A stretch of 64,000 nt of DNA from DATKJS01 sp964551995 (GCA_964551995.1 CAZKFD010000011.1:186001-250000); one strand, 5' to 3'; counted from the first letter of the stretch, positions 17,177 through 26,052 are shown. The notes: generated by a model not told the origin, from the sequence alone. Made by a program: numbers and translations.

Positions 17177-18913
17177 CTACTGGCCGACCGGCACGAGCAC
17201 GACTCTCTCCAGGTTCATGGCATGGTCGTAGACGATCGATTTGGCCTTGACCCGGAGAGTGTGGCTCCCGGCCTGAAGCGTGACTCGGCCCACGCCGAAG
17301 GCCTTGGGGAAATAATCGCTGGGCGAGGGCTCGGTCATCGCGGAGATCGTCTGGCCGTCGGCCTCGACCTCGTAGGCGGCCTTCCCGCCCGCGACGCTCG
17401 CGTAGGACACCTGCACGTCGTATGCCCCCGGCGCGGACGTCTGGAACGTCCACTCCGGATAATCACTGACGCTCTGCCAGTTGGTGAGCATCGTCGTCCG
17501 GTAGAAATAATCGAGGTAGGCGCGCTGGCCCATCTCAGCCTGGATGTCGGCGAGGCAGACGGGGAGGTCGATGCGCCCGCTTCCCGAAGCCGGCGCGATC
17601 ACATAGGGATCGACGACCGGTGCGCCGGCGAGCTCGACGGCGATTACGGTCGCGTCGGGGTCGGGCGCGCGGCGCGGGAGGCGGATGACGACGTCCCTGC
17701 CCGCGCGGCGGACATCGAGAAGCGCCACCCTGTCCGTGAGCAGGTAGGCCCTTTTCACGTCCGTCCGGAGACCTGGCAGCGTGATCGATCCCTCCACGGG
17801 CCAGCCCATGACGTGGATGTAAAGGGTCCGGCCCTTGACCGTGCAGCGCCCGAAGAAGGGAAGGCGCTCGAAGACGCTGGCGGTTGTGCCGTAGATCGAC
17901 TCGCCGTTCACCTTGAGCCAGGCTCCGATACGCTGCAGGCGGGCGACGAACTCCGCCGGGATCCGGCCGTCGGGCTGCGGGCCGATGTTCAGGAGCAGGT
18001 TTCCGCCCTTGCTCACGATCTCGATGAGCTGGCGGATGAGCTGGCTCGCGCTGTGGAACTCCGTCTCGTAACGGTTGTAGCCCCATCCGTTCCAGTTCAT
18101 CGTATAGCAGGCCTCCCAAAGGCGCGGCGTCCCGTCGGGGTTCCTGATGCCCGTTGCCGGGACGTAGTTCTCGGGCGTTCCGAAGTCGCCGCAGCCCGGG
18201 AGACGGTCGTTGATGAGGATGGACGGCTTCAGACCGCGCAGCATCTTCTCGATCTCGACGGCGCGCTGTTCCTTCGCCGTGTGCTCCCACTGGCCGTCGA
18301 ACCAGAGGATGGCCGGGTCGTAGCGCGTCACGAGCTCCCGGACCTGGTTCATCGCGTAGTCCATATAGCGGTTGAAGTCGGCCCCGCGGGTCGGGCGGTC
18401 CTTCTCCCAGCCGCGGCGCGGCAGGTAGTCAGGGTGATGCCAATCCATGATGGAGTAATAAAAGCCGAGAGGGATGCCGGCCGTCTTGCAGGCCGCCGAG
18501 AGCATGGCCAGGATGTCCTTCCCGTACTTGGCGTGCGCGACGTCGTAGGTCGTGTAGGCGCTATCGAACATGCAGAAGCCGTCGTGGTGCTTAGAGGTGA
18601 TGATGATGTAGCGGACGCCGGCCTCTTTGGCCAGGGCCGTCCACGCCGCCGGGTCGAAGTCGACGGGGTTGAAGTTGTCGGCATAATACCGGTATTCGGC
18701 AAGCGGGATCTCGAGGATCTGGCGGGCCCACTCTTCGCGCCCGATCATGGAGTAGACGCCCCAGTGGATGAAGAGGCCGAACTTCGCGTCCCGGAACCAC
18801 TGCGTCCGGTCAGACTGGGCGGCGTCCTTTCCGGCCTTCGGCGGGCCTGACGCCGCCGCGGCCATGGTCGCCAGGAAGAATACGAGGACCACGAAGACGA
18901 GACGCTTGTTCAT
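17177..18913 (-). CDS. Alpha-L-fucosidase (GH29) with C-terminal accessory module
   Basis: Exported exo-fucosidase, 578 aa. Residues 1-20 form a signal peptide ending AAAASG. The GH29 TIM barrel shows FGLFIHWGVYS, YIIITSKHHDGFCMFDS, PILWFDGQW (predicted nucleophile Asp) and LLLNIGPQPDG. The last 130 residues form a beta-sandwich with PEWTFQTSAPGAYDVQVSY and SHTLRVKAKS, resembling carbohydrate-binding domains fused to fucosidases. GAGGAGG is 8 nt before the ATG. It lies apart from other glycosidases but fits the sugar-scavenging content of the first 20 kb. Confidence 0.93.
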   Translation of the reverse strand: MNKRLVFVVLVFFLATMAAAASGPPKAGKDAAQSDRTQWFRDAKFGLFIHWGVYSMIGREEWARQILEIPLAEYRYYADNFNPVDFDPAAWTALAKEAGVRYIIITSKHHDGFCMFDSAYTTYDVAHAKYGKDILAMLSAACKTAGIPLGFYYSIMDWHHPDYLPRRGWEKDRPTRGADFNRYMDYAMNQVRELVTRYDPAILWFDGQWEHTAKEQRAVEIEKMLRGLKPSILINDRLPGCGDFGTPENYVPATGIRNPDGTPRLWEACYTMNWNGWGYNRYETEFHSASQLIRQLIEIVSKGGNLLLNIGPQPDGRIPAEFVARLQRIGAWLKVNGESIYGTTASVFERLPFFGRCTVKGRTLYIHVMGWPVEGSITLPGLRTDVKRAYLLTDRVALLDVRRAGRDVVIRLPRRAPDPDATVIAVELAGAPVVDPYVIAPASGSGRIDLPVCLADIQAEMGQRAYLDYFYRTTMLTNWQSVSDYPEWTFQTSAPGAYDVQVSYASVAGGKAAYEVEADGQTISAMTEPSPSDYFPKAFGVGRVTLQAGSHTLRVKAKSIVYDHAMNLERVVLVPVGQ

Positions 18914-19035
18914 TTTCTCAACCTCCTCGACGCCCGCTCCGGCGTCACGGACCTGAATCTACCAAATGGGGTCAAGGCAAGTCAATCGGCGGGGTAGGAT
19001 GAGCCTGTCCTCCAGGTCCCGGCCTTCAGGACATG

Positions 19036-20832
19036 TCATTCCGGGCGCTTCAGCCAGCCTTTGAGGATCGCGGCCTGCAGGGGGGTCGGGCCAGGGTCCC
19101 GGGAGATGGAGTAGTCGTGTTTCATGTTCTTCCCGAGCGCGATCTCCGCGTCCCGCTCCGCCCCGCCCCTTGAGAGGCGCGCCTTGACGGTGTCCCCCGG
19201 CTTCTTGGCCGTCAGCAGAGCGCTGAGAACGTCGGCCGTGGCCCGGCGGCCGTCGAGTTCCAGGAGTTCGTCTCCCGGGCGCAGGCCGGCGGTCTCCGCC
19301 GGCGATCCGCTGCTCGCGCCGGTGACGATCAATTTCCCGTCGGCGGTCTGGGTGTCCAGGCCGAGATAAGCTCCCGGCGCCTCCTTCGCCGTGTCGACGA
19401 CCCGCAACCCGGCGTAGCCGAAGTACTTGGCGTAATCGACGTCCTTCGTCGTGGATGCGTATGCGAACATCTCGGCCATCGGCTGCCCGGCCGCCGCCTC
19501 GCACGCCTCGCGGAATTCCGCGTCCGTGAAGCCGCGCTTCAGACCCTGGGCATACTTCCGGTAGAGCTGCCGCATCACGTCGTCCAGGGACCTCCGGTTC
19601 CCGCTGTCATGGCGGATCTCGAGGTCGAGCATGGCCCCGAGCATCGCCCCGTTGTCGTAATACGAGATCTTCGTCTTCCCGCCGCCGAGGCCCTGGCTGC
19701 TCCACGTTTCGAGGCTGGATTCCGCCGCCGACTGGTAGCGGCGGCCGGGGCTGTTCTCGAAACGGGTCATGGCCTTTTCCATCCGTTCGAGATACTCGTC
19801 CCCCGTCATCAGGCCGGCCCTCACCATGATGATGTCCTCGTAATAGACCGTCAGGCCCTCGGACACCCAGAGCATATCGGTCAGGTTTTCCGTTTCATAG
19901 TCAAAGGGCCCCAGAGCGAGAGGCCGGATGCGCTTGACGTTGAAGTTGTGGAAGTATTCGTGGGAGATGTAGCTGAGCCAGCCCTGATACCCTTTTTCGT
20001 CGACGAGGCCCCGGCCGTTGAACGAACAGGCCGCCGAGTTCGCGTGCTCGATGCCGCCGTTTCCCTTGCCCATCAGCAGGAACGTGTAGTGAGTGTAGGG
20101 GATCGCCTCCATCAGGCCCGTGGCGGTTTCGACGATCCGCTTCAGGTCGGCCAGCATCCGCCGGCGGTCCACCGTGTCCGGGACGTCCTCGATCACCACC
20201 GTGTGCGGAACGCCCCGGACCTCGAACCGGGCCGTCTCCTGATTGCCGAGCAGAAGCGGGCAGTCATAGAGGACGTCGAAATCCGGCGCGAAGAAGGTGC
20301 CGGGCCGGCCCCCGACCGGGTCGAGTCCGGTCGCGACGCGGGTCCAGCCCTCGGGGAGACGGACGGTGACGGTCACCGGATGCCGGATCTCTCCCGCGGG
20401 GTAGACGAATATCCCCGGCGGCGCGAGGAACGCCCGTCCGGCGTCTGCGAAATTGGCCGCCACGAAAGGGATGTCCGCTAGGACGTCATAGTCCAGGACG
20501 ACGACGGGCGATTGCGCGGCCGCGACGCGCCACGTGTTCCGGGTGACTTTCTCCCAGCCGAGGGCATGTCCGTCCCCGTCCGCGGCGCGGAAATTCGAGA
20601 CGTTTTTTTCGTAATCCAGGATCCTGTAGTAACCGGGCATCCAGGCCGGCATCTCGAAATCCCGGACCACGCCCTTCAGTCCTTCCGCGCGGAAGCGGAC
20701 ATGGAGAATGTGTGCGTCCGGATGCGGGATTGAAACCGTGAAGGCCAGCCGGGCTTCCGGTGGCCGGCCGAAGGCGGAGACCGGCGCGAAAAGGAGGACA
20801 AGGCCGAGGAGGGCGGCCAGATGCCGTCTCAC
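19036..20832 (-). CDS. M61 glycyl-aminopeptidase-like protease with PDZ domain
   Basis: Exported zinc peptidase of family M61, 598 aa. I chose GTG 20832: GGAGG lies 5 nt upstream and the protein then begins with a normal signal peptide (RRHLAALLGLVLLF). The stop of the upstream small gene overlaps this start as GTGA, giving translational coupling. The N-terminal beta domain is followed by a thermolysin-like catalytic domain with HEYFH (zinc HExxH) and the downstream Glu region GLTVYYEDI. A PDZ domain occupies about residues 455-560 (GLRPGDELLELDG). Members cut N-terminal Gly/Ala peptides. Coupling to a transporter suggests supply of its substrate. Confidence 0.92.
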   Translation of the reverse strand: MRRHLAALLGLVLLFAPVSAFGRPPEARLAFTVSIPHPDAHILHVRFRAEGLKGVVRDFEMPAWMPGYYRILDYEKNVSNFRAADGDGHALGWEKVTRNTWRVAAAQSPVVVLDYDVLADIPFVAANFADAGRAFLAPPGIFVYPAGEIRHPVTVTVRLPEGWTRVATGLDPVGGRPGTFFAPDFDVLYDCPLLLGNQETARFEVRGVPHTVVIEDVPDTVDRRRMLADLKRIVETATGLMEAIPYTHYTFLLMGKGNGGIEHANSAACSFNGRGLVDEKGYQGWLSYISHEYFHNFNVKRIRPLALGPFDYETENLTDMLWVSEGLTVYYEDIIMVRAGLMTGDEYLERMEKAMTRFENSPGRRYQSAAESSLETWSSQGLGGGKTKISYYDNGAMLGAMLDLEIRHDSGNRRSLDDVMRQLYRKYAQGLKRGFTDAEFREACEAAAGQPMAEMFAYASTTKDVDYAKYFGYAGLRVVDTAKEAPGAYLGLDTQTADGKLIVTGASSGSPAETAGLRPGDELLELDGRRATADVLSALLTAKKPGDTVKARLSRGGAERDAEIALGKNMKHDYSISRDPGPTPLQAAILKGWLKRPE

Positions 20833-21092
20833 CGCTTCCTCCTCTTGAGGAGGGCCGTCAGGAGAAAGGCGCCGCCGATGAGGATCATCAGGATGCCCCA
20901 CGCCAGGTTGACGTTGAAGCCGAGCGATCTCTCGTACAACTCCCCTTTTGTCAGCAAGCCGTAGACCGTGAGGACGACGCCGTAGCCGCCGAGGAGCCAG
21001 CCGATCGGCAGCTTGAGGTCGAGAGCGTGCCCCTCGCCCATCCCCTTCTCGGGCTCCGTCTCCTGTCCCTTCATGCCCCGTTCGTCTCTCAT
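20829..21092 (-). CDS. Small two-helix membrane protein, possible SSS symporter accessory subunit
   Basis: Protein of 87 aa with a charged N-terminus and two predicted membrane helices (about 28-48 and 61-82), ending in KRRKR. AAGGAG lies 6 nt before ATG 21092. It begins 29 nt after the SSS symporter stop and overlaps the M61 gene start by 4 nt, so it sits inside a three-gene operon. SSS transporters of the acetate and related types are often paired with a small two-helix protein of similar size (DUF485/DUF4212 families). I cannot assign this one to either from the sequence. Confidence 0.7.
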   Translation of the reverse strand: MRDERGMKGQETEPEKGMGEGHALDLKLPIGWLLGGYGVVLTVYGLLTKGELYERSLGFNVNLAWGILMILIGGAFLLTALLKRRKR

Positions 21093-21120
21093 CGTTCGCT
21101 CCTTCCCGTCAGCGGCCCGA

Positions 21121-22740
21121 TCACCAGAAGATGATGTTCAGGAGGACGGCGACGAGGATCGCCACGGCCCCCCAGACCGCGGGCCGGGCGAACCACCTCG
21201 CCGCCGCCTTCACGCGGGGGGTCAGGCCGAACACGAGGCCCCTGAGATCCTCGGGATTCCGCCTTGCCGTGAAGAGGCTGACCCCGATCGTCATCACGAA
21301 GTCCGCGAGCCAGGCCCACCAGGCCTGGTAGAAGTTCGCGGCCATGTCGCTTGCGTAATGCAGGACGCCGGCCTTGAAGGCGACGTAGTGGCCGGCGGCC
21401 GTCAGGATGCCGAAGAGAAGCCCGAAGAACCCGCCCCACGCCGTGGCCCCGGCCCAGAACATCCCGAGGAGGAAGGTGGCGAAGAGCGGCGCGTTGAAGA
21501 AGGAGAAGACGAGCTGCATGTAATCCATGAGGTTGGGAAACGACCGAACGATATAGGCCGTGCCGACGCTGATAAAGACGCCGAAGACGGTCGCGTACTT
21601 GCCCATGTTCAGATAGTGGGAATCGGGCTTGCCTCTCCGGATGTACGTCCCGTAGATGTCGTAGGTCCAGATCGTGTTGAAGGCCGTGACGTTGCCGGCC
21701 ATCCCGGACATGAAGCTCGCCAGGAGGGCGGTGATGGCCAGCCCGAGGACGCCGTTGGGCAGGTAGTGCTTCATCAGCAGGATGAGCGCGGAGTTGTATT
21801 CCGCCGTGCGGCCGACGGCCTGGCTGAACTCCGGCAGGACGATGAGAGCCACGAGGCCCGGGATGACGACGATGATCGGAACGAGCATCTTGGGAAACGA
21901 GGCGATGATCGGCGTCATGCGGGCCGAGTTGATGTTCTTCGAGGCCAGCGCCCTCTGGACGACCAGGAAGTCCGTCGTCCAGTAGCCGAACGACAGGACG
22001 AATCCCAGGCCGAAGACGACGCCGAACCAGTCGACGCCGAGCGGGTTGTTGCTCGTGCCGAGGAACTTGATCGAATGGAGCAGCGGCTCCTTGAGCCTGG
22101 CCGCGAATCCCGCGACGCCCCCGACCTCCCGGAGGCCGAGGAAAACGATCGGCAGGAGGCCGAGCCAAATGAGGAAGAACTGGATGACCTCGTTGTAGAT
22201 CGACGAGGACAGGCCTCCCCAGAAGACGTAGATGAGGACCACGGCGGCGGCGAAGAGGATGCTCCCGGTGAGCGACCAGCCGAGCATGAGCTTGAAGAGG
22301 AGGGCCATGGCGTAGAGGCTGATGCCGCTCATGAGGACCGTCATGACGGCGAAGGAGATCGCGTTCAGGCCGCGCGTGGCCTCGTTGTAGCGGAGCTTGA
22401 GGTATTCGGGGACTGTCCTCACCCGGCTCCCGTAGTAGAAGGGCATCATGAAGATCCCCAGGAAGACCATGGCCGGGATGGCCCCGACCCAGTAGAAATG
22501 GACCGTGGTGATGCCGTACTTGGCCGAGTTGGCCACCATCCCGATGACCTCCAGGGCGCCCAGGTTGGCCGACAGGAAGGCGAGGCCCGTGATCCAGCCC
22601 GGGAGCGACCGGCCCGAAAGGAAGAAGTCCTCCCCGGTCTTCATGTACTTCTTGAGGGAGTAGCCAACGAGGATCATGACCAGGATGTAACCGGCGATGA
22701 TGGCGTAATCGACGGCGTTGAGGACGATGATCGGATGCAT
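21121..22740 (-). CDS. SSS family sodium:solute symporter (SGLT-like)
   Basis: Sodium-coupled uptake transporter, 539 aa, with 13-14 predicted membrane helices. Typical SSS features are GEDFFLSGRSLPGW in the first loop, SANLGALEVIGM in the unwound helix 1 region and RTVPEYLKLRYN. Together with WGGLSSSIYNEVIQFF these favour the SGLT-like sugar branch. GGAGAAGGAG precedes the ATG. It leads an operon with the small membrane protein and M61 peptidase, behind a strong sigma-70 promoter. Substrate could be a sugar, sialic acid or amino sugar. Confidence 0.9.
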   Translation of the reverse strand: MHPIIVLNAVDYAIIAGYILVMILVGYSLKKYMKTGEDFFLSGRSLPGWITGLAFLSANLGALEVIGMVANSAKYGITTVHFYWVGAIPAMVFLGIFMMPFYYGSRVRTVPEYLKLRYNEATRGLNAISFAVMTVLMSGISLYAMALLFKLMLGWSLTGSILFAAAVVLIYVFWGGLSSSIYNEVIQFFLIWLGLLPIVFLGLREVGGVAGFAARLKEPLLHSIKFLGTSNNPLGVDWFGVVFGLGFVLSFGYWTTDFLVVQRALASKNINSARMTPIIASFPKMLVPIIVVIPGLVALIVLPEFSQAVGRTAEYNSALILLMKHYLPNGVLGLAITALLASFMSGMAGNVTAFNTIWTYDIYGTYIRRGKPDSHYLNMGKYATVFGVFISVGTAYIVRSFPNLMDYMQLVFSFFNAPLFATFLLGMFWAGATAWGGFFGLLFGILTAAGHYVAFKAGVLHYASDMAANFYQAWWAWLADFVMTIGVSLFTARRNPEDLRGLVFGLTPRVKAAARWFARPAVWGAVAILVAVLLNIIFW

Positions 22741-22823
22741 CTCCTTCTCCTTTCCTCGAGGGAGCCGTCCGGAGACCGGCGCGGAGCGGGCGGCGACCGT
22801 CCCCGCCCCGTCCGCGGCAGAAC

Positions 22824-22852
22824 ATATAACACAGGAGAATTCGGGCTGTCAA
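22824..22852 (-). promoter_or_regulatory. Strong sigma-70 promoter for the SSS symporter operon
   Basis: On the minus strand a perfect TTGACA (22852-22847), a 17-nt spacer and TTATAT (22829-22824). It lies about 84 nt upstream of ATG 22740, leaving a leader of about 75 nt. No GG-N10-GC sigma-54 element was found in 22741-22972 even though a sigma-54 activator starts divergently. Confidence 0.7.
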
Positions 22853-22972
22853 AAGGGCGCGTTGCCGACTCGCGGACGTTCGAGGAGGGGCCTTCGGCGC
22901 GGGGCCCGGGCCGGCGCCGTGCCGGTGAGAAAATCCTCGCCGCGGGACGTTCCCTTTCTTGAGGAGCCCCAA

Positions 22973-24010
22973 ATGGCTGGAGAGACGCCCGCGAAGACCC
23001 CCCCGGGGGCAGGGAACGACGACGGGTATCCCGCGGCCGCCGTCCGCCCCTTTTTGGGGTCGGCCCCGTCGGTCGAAAAAATCCGGGTCATGATTGAAAA
23101 GGTGCGGGATACCGACGCCCCGGTGTTCATCCTCGGCGAGAGCGGGACGGGAAAGGAGCTCGCCGCCCGGACGATCCACGAGACGGGCGCGCGCCGGGCC
23201 GGTCCGTTCGTCGCCGTCAACTGCGGGGCCATCCCCGAGAGCCTGCTCGAAAGCGAGCTCTTCGGCCACGCCCGGGGCGCGTTCACCGGGGCCTTCCGGG
23301 ACAAGCCCGGCCTCGTCGAAGAAGCCGCCGGAGGGACGTTCTTTCTCGACGAGGTCGGCGACCTGCCGTTCGGCCTCCAGGCCAAGCTCCTTCGGCTTCT
23401 CGAGGAGCGGACGATCCGCAGGGTCGGGGAGACGCGGGTCCGGACCGTCGATGTCCGCTTCATCAGCGCCACGAACAAGGACATCGATCATGAGGTCGCC
23501 CGCGGGAACTTCCGTGAGGACCTCTACTACCGGCTCAAGATCATCCCGATCGAGCTCCCGGCGCTCCGGGAGAGGCGGGAGGACATCGTCGTGCTCCTCA
23601 ACTACTTCGTGGGCGAGTACGCGCGGCGCATGCGGCGACCGCGGCCCCATTTCTCGCCGCGGGCGCTCGAGCTCCTGACCGGCTATTCCTGGCCCGGCAA
23701 CGTTCGCGAGCTCCAGAACGAGGTCCAGCGCTGCCTCGTCATCGCCGGGCTCAGCCCGATGATCCGGGAGGATTTCCTGTCCCCGAAAATCAACCCGGGA
23801 GGGGAGGAGTATACGCCGTCTTCCCATCTTCTGGCCGGGGCCCGGGCCGAGTTCGAAAAAAGGTTCCTCCGGGAGGCCCTGGCCCGTTGCAACTTCCACC
23901 GCAGCCGGACGGCCGCGGAGATCGGCCTTACGCGCCAGGGGCTGTTCAAGCTGCTCAAAAAGCACAATATCCGGCCGGGGAGCCCGGAGCCGGCAAAAGA
24001 AACGTCGTAG
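22973..24010 (+). CDS. Sigma-54-dependent transcriptional activator lacking a sensor domain
   Basis: Enhancer-binding protein, 345 aa from ATG 22973 (GAGGAG 6 nt upstream; the open frame further upstream overlaps the divergent symporter start). Only about 25 residues precede the AAA+ domain, so there is no receiver, PAS or GAF input domain. The AAA+ core has Walker A GESGTGK (about 55-61), the sigma-54 contact GAFTGA (about 102-107), Walker B GGTFFLDE and a late SWPGNVRELQN. The C-terminus is a Fis-type helix-turn-helix (NFHRSRTAAEIGLTRQ). PspF-like architecture implies control by a partner protein or by abundance. Confidence 0.9.
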   Translation: MAGETPAKTPPGAGNDDGYPAAAVRPFLGSAPSVEKIRVMIEKVRDTDAPVFILGESGTGKELAARTIHETGARRAGPFVAVNCGAIPESLLESELFGHARGAFTGAFRDKPGLVEEAAGGTFFLDEVGDLPFGLQAKLLRLLEERTIRRVGETRVRTVDVRFISATNKDIDHEVARGNFREDLYYRLKIIPIELPALRERREDIVVLLNYFVGEYARRMRRPRPHFSPRALELLTGYSWPGNVRELQNEVQRCLVIAGLSPMIREDFLSPKINPGGEEYTPSSHLLAGARAEFEKRFLREALARCNFHRSRTAAEIGLTRQGLFKLLKKHNIRPGSPEPAKETS

Positions 24011-24085
24011 AGGCGAAGAAGGACAGCTCCGAAGGGATAGCCCCCTGTGTTGAAGCGGCGGAGCGGTGTGTGCTACATTCGACGC

Positions 24086-24367
24086 ATGGCGGAGACGAAG
24101 GACAAGCCCGGGGTCTTTCAGGTGACCTGTCCGTGCTGCGGGGCCCTGCTCTGGGTGGACGGGGCGTCGCGGGCCGTCATGAGATCGGAGAAGGCCAAGA
24201 AGGCCAAGGGTTCGCTCGACGACCTCCTGGTCAAGGAGAAGGTCCGGACGGACCAGTTTGGCCGCAAGTTCGACGCGACCTTCGAGCTGCAGAAAGAGAA
24301 GCACGCCAAGGCCGACGAGCTGTTCAAGAACGCGCTCGAAAAAGCGGAAAAGGGCGAGGACGAGTAG
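24086..24367 (+). CDS. Small zinc-ribbon/coiled-coil protein of unknown function
   Basis: 93 aa from ATG 24086; an upstream in-frame start at 24047 is less natural. One C-P-C-C motif (VTCPCCGALLWVD) near residue 16 resembles half a zinc ribbon, followed by a Lys/Glu-rich helical tail (residues 35-93) that could form a coiled coil. It lies 75 nt after the sigma-54 activator on the same strand, with a TTGAAG-18-TACATT promoter-like pair just before it. No homologue is recognised. Confidence 0.6.
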   Translation: MAETKDKPGVFQVTCPCCGALLWVDGASRAVMRSEKAKKAKGSLDDLLVKEKVRTDQFGRKFDATFELQKEKHAKADELFKNALEKAEKGEDE

Positions 24368-24475
24368 GATCCGCGGCGGCTCCCGGCCTTTGGACGCCGA
24401 TCCTGAAAAGTGCCCAGTCCGAATCCGGCCGAGCTCTCCGGAGCTGGGTTCGGACATATCGCGAGGGAAGCGGGG

Positions 24476-24676
24476 CTAGCTCCCGGCCTGCGTCTCGTCC
24501 TCCCGCACGCGCGGCGCCATCGTCCATTTCATGAAGCCGAAGAGGATGAGCATCCCGACCGACAGATAGTTTATGAAAACCCAGGGGAGGCCCATGACCG
24601 CGGTGACGGAGGCGGCCGCCACGAGCAGGACCTGGGCCTTGATCTCGTAGATGCCGTATTTTTCCCAGAAGCGCAA
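24476..24676 (-). CDS. Possible small two-helix membrane protein (66 aa)
   Basis: Open frame reading as two hydrophobic segments (KAQVLLVAAASVTAVMGLPW and INYLSVGMLILFGFMKW) with a charged C-terminus, amino-acid composition of a real membrane protein. The only usable start is TTG 24676, because a stop lies about 40 nt further upstream. That start sits inside the left arm of a 12-bp inverted repeat and has no good ribosome-binding site. It could equally be the truncated 3' part of a longer gene. Confidence 0.4.
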   Translation of the reverse strand: MRFWEKYGIYEIKAQVLLVAAASVTAVMGLPWVFINYLSVGMLILFGFMKWTMAPRVREDETQAGS

Positions 24677-24702
24677 CTCCGAGCCACTCCGTTGCGCTTC
24701 TG
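24666..24702. repeat. 12-bp perfect inverted repeat (hairpin)
   Basis: CAGAAGCGCAAC (24666-24677) and GTTGCGCTTCTG (24691-24702) are exact reverse complements around a 13-nt loop. No T-tract follows on either strand. A second GC-rich stem (GGGCGG 24757-24762 with CCGCCC 24771-24776) lies 55 nt away. Together they mark the gap between converging and diverging genes. Confidence 0.5.
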
Positions 24703-24832
24703 ATGGTCGCTCTCAAGAATCCGCTCCCTGCCGGTCCCCTCCAAACGGGGTCTTTCGGGCGGCCCTGAGACCGCCCAAACCTTCACTCGAGTATTAAGAG
24801 TGACCGTTGCCACAGGAAGCTGTCCCTCTTGG

Positions 24833-26002
24833 TTATTCTGAAAAAGTCCCGCGGACGAGGAGCCGGCCGCCGGCCATGAGCTTCCGGCCTCTGGCGAACA
24901 CGCTCTCGAGGGCCAGATTGCGGTCGAAGAGGATCAGGTCCGCGTCGCCGCCCTCCACGACCCGTCCCTTGCCGGCGAGCCTGTAGAACTCCGCCGCGTT
25001 GGTCGAGAACAGGCGCAGGGCGGTCTCGAGCGGCAGGAGCTTCTTCCTGACGAGGTCCCGGAATTTCCGGAGCAGGTCTTTTTGGCTCGCGACCGTCAGG
25101 CGGACGAGCCGTCCGGCGCCGTCAAAGACAGGCAGGCTGCCGTTGCTGTCGGAGCTCACCATGACCCGCTCGAGGGGAAGGCCTCTCTCGAGGATCCGGG
25201 CGACGCACTCCTCGAGGCCGGCCTCGGGGTCGCCTGCAGCGGGATCGGGACCGGCCGTGATGTCGATGGACCCACCCGCCGCGAGCCAGGCCAGCCCGTC
25301 CTCGAACAGCTCTCGGTTCCTGTTGATGTGGGTCGGGACGATCTGGGCCGGCGGGATCTCGGTCTCCCGCAGGATCCGGAAGAGCGTCTCGAGCTTCCGC
25401 TTTCCGTCGCCGAGATGAACGTGCAGGACGCCCGCCTTCCCGCCGAGCATCCCTCCGACCCGGCATTCCGCGGCCAGCCGGGCGACCTCGTCGAGTGTCG
25501 GTTGCGACGAGCGGTGGTCAGAGAGCGCGATCTCGCCGGCCCCGATGATCTTGTCGATGAGGGCGAGGTCGCTGCGGACGCTCCCCGTCAGGGTTTTAAC
25601 GGGGATCTCGTAGGATCCTGAGAAAACATAGGTCGTGATTCCTTCGACCTCCAGCGCCCGGGCTTTGGCCAGGAGCGAGGACATGTGGCGCGTGACGCCG
25701 TCCGTGCCCAGGCACCCGATGAGCGTCGTAACGCCGCTCGCGATGATATCCTCGACCCGGATCTCGGGGGCTCGTGTGGCCGGCCCTCCCTCGCCCCCGC
25801 CCCCCAGGATATGGACGTGCGGATCGACAAGGCCTGGGAAAACATACGCCCCTTCGGCGTCGAGGACATCGGGTCGGATCCCCTCCAGACGAAGGGACCC
25901 AGGCTCTGAGAGGGATTCGACGATGCCGCCCGCGATCAGGACGTCTTTTTTCCCCCGGGGCTCCGGGCCGAAGACTTCGCCGTGGCGGATCAGGGTGAGC
26001 AT
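24833..26002 (-). CDS. iadA: Isoaspartyl dipeptidase (beta-aspartyl peptidase)
   Basis: Amidohydrolase-superfamily zinc peptidase that cleaves isoaspartyl dipeptides formed by protein damage, 389 aa, normal length. Landmarks: VFPGLVDPHVHILGGGGEGG (zinc HxH), SGVTTLIGCLGTDGVTRH, TYVFSGSYEIPVKTLTGS, KAGVLHVHLGDG, VPTHINRNRELFEDG and VSSDSNGSLP (catalytic Asp). These match the E. coli IadA pattern closely. GGAGGAGG lies 5-6 nt before the ATG. A GC-rich stem (26030-26052) is in its leader. It is divergent from the acyltransferase gene. Confidence 0.94.
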   Translation of the reverse strand: MLTLIRHGEVFGPEPRGKKDVLIAGGIVESLSEPGSLRLEGIRPDVLDAEGAYVFPGLVDPHVHILGGGGEGGPATRAPEIRVEDIIASGVTTLIGCLGTDGVTRHMSSLLAKARALEVEGITTYVFSGSYEIPVKTLTGSVRSDLALIDKIIGAGEIALSDHRSSQPTLDEVARLAAECRVGGMLGGKAGVLHVHLGDGKRKLETLFRILRETEIPPAQIVPTHINRNRELFEDGLAWLAAGGSIDITAGPDPAAGDPEAGLEECVARILERGLPLERVMVSSDSNGSLPVFDGAGRLVRLTVASQKDLLRKFRDLVRKKLLPLETALRLFSTNAAEFYRLAGKGRVVEGGDADLILFDRNLALESVFARGRKLMAGGRLLVRGTFSE

Positions 26003-26029
26003 GCCGTCCTCCTCCAGCTGAGGGGTCTC

Positions 26030-26052
26030 GGAGGGGGTGGGAACCCCCCTCT
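26030..26052 (-). repeat. GC-rich stem-loop in iadA leader
   Basis: GAGGGGG (26031-26037) pairs with CCCCCTC (26045-26051) around a 7-nt loop, with a G-U pair extending it. It lies about 20 nt upstream of the iadA ribosome-binding site on the minus strand. It may protect or modulate the messenger; no anti-terminator alternative is apparent. Confidence 0.35.

Noticed and set aside
20829..20901. Longer M61 reading frame starting at 20901
   Set aside because: It overlaps the small membrane protein in another frame and lacks a signal-like start; GTG 20832 has a good ribosome-binding site and begins the signal peptide.
21089..24457. 1122-codon minus-strand frame
   Set aside because: Spans the symporter in a different frame and the plus-strand activator; no coding character, only G+C-driven openness.
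24666..24702. Integron attC site
   Set aside because: Arms do not match the RYYYAAC/GTTRRRY core and no integrase or cassette array is present.
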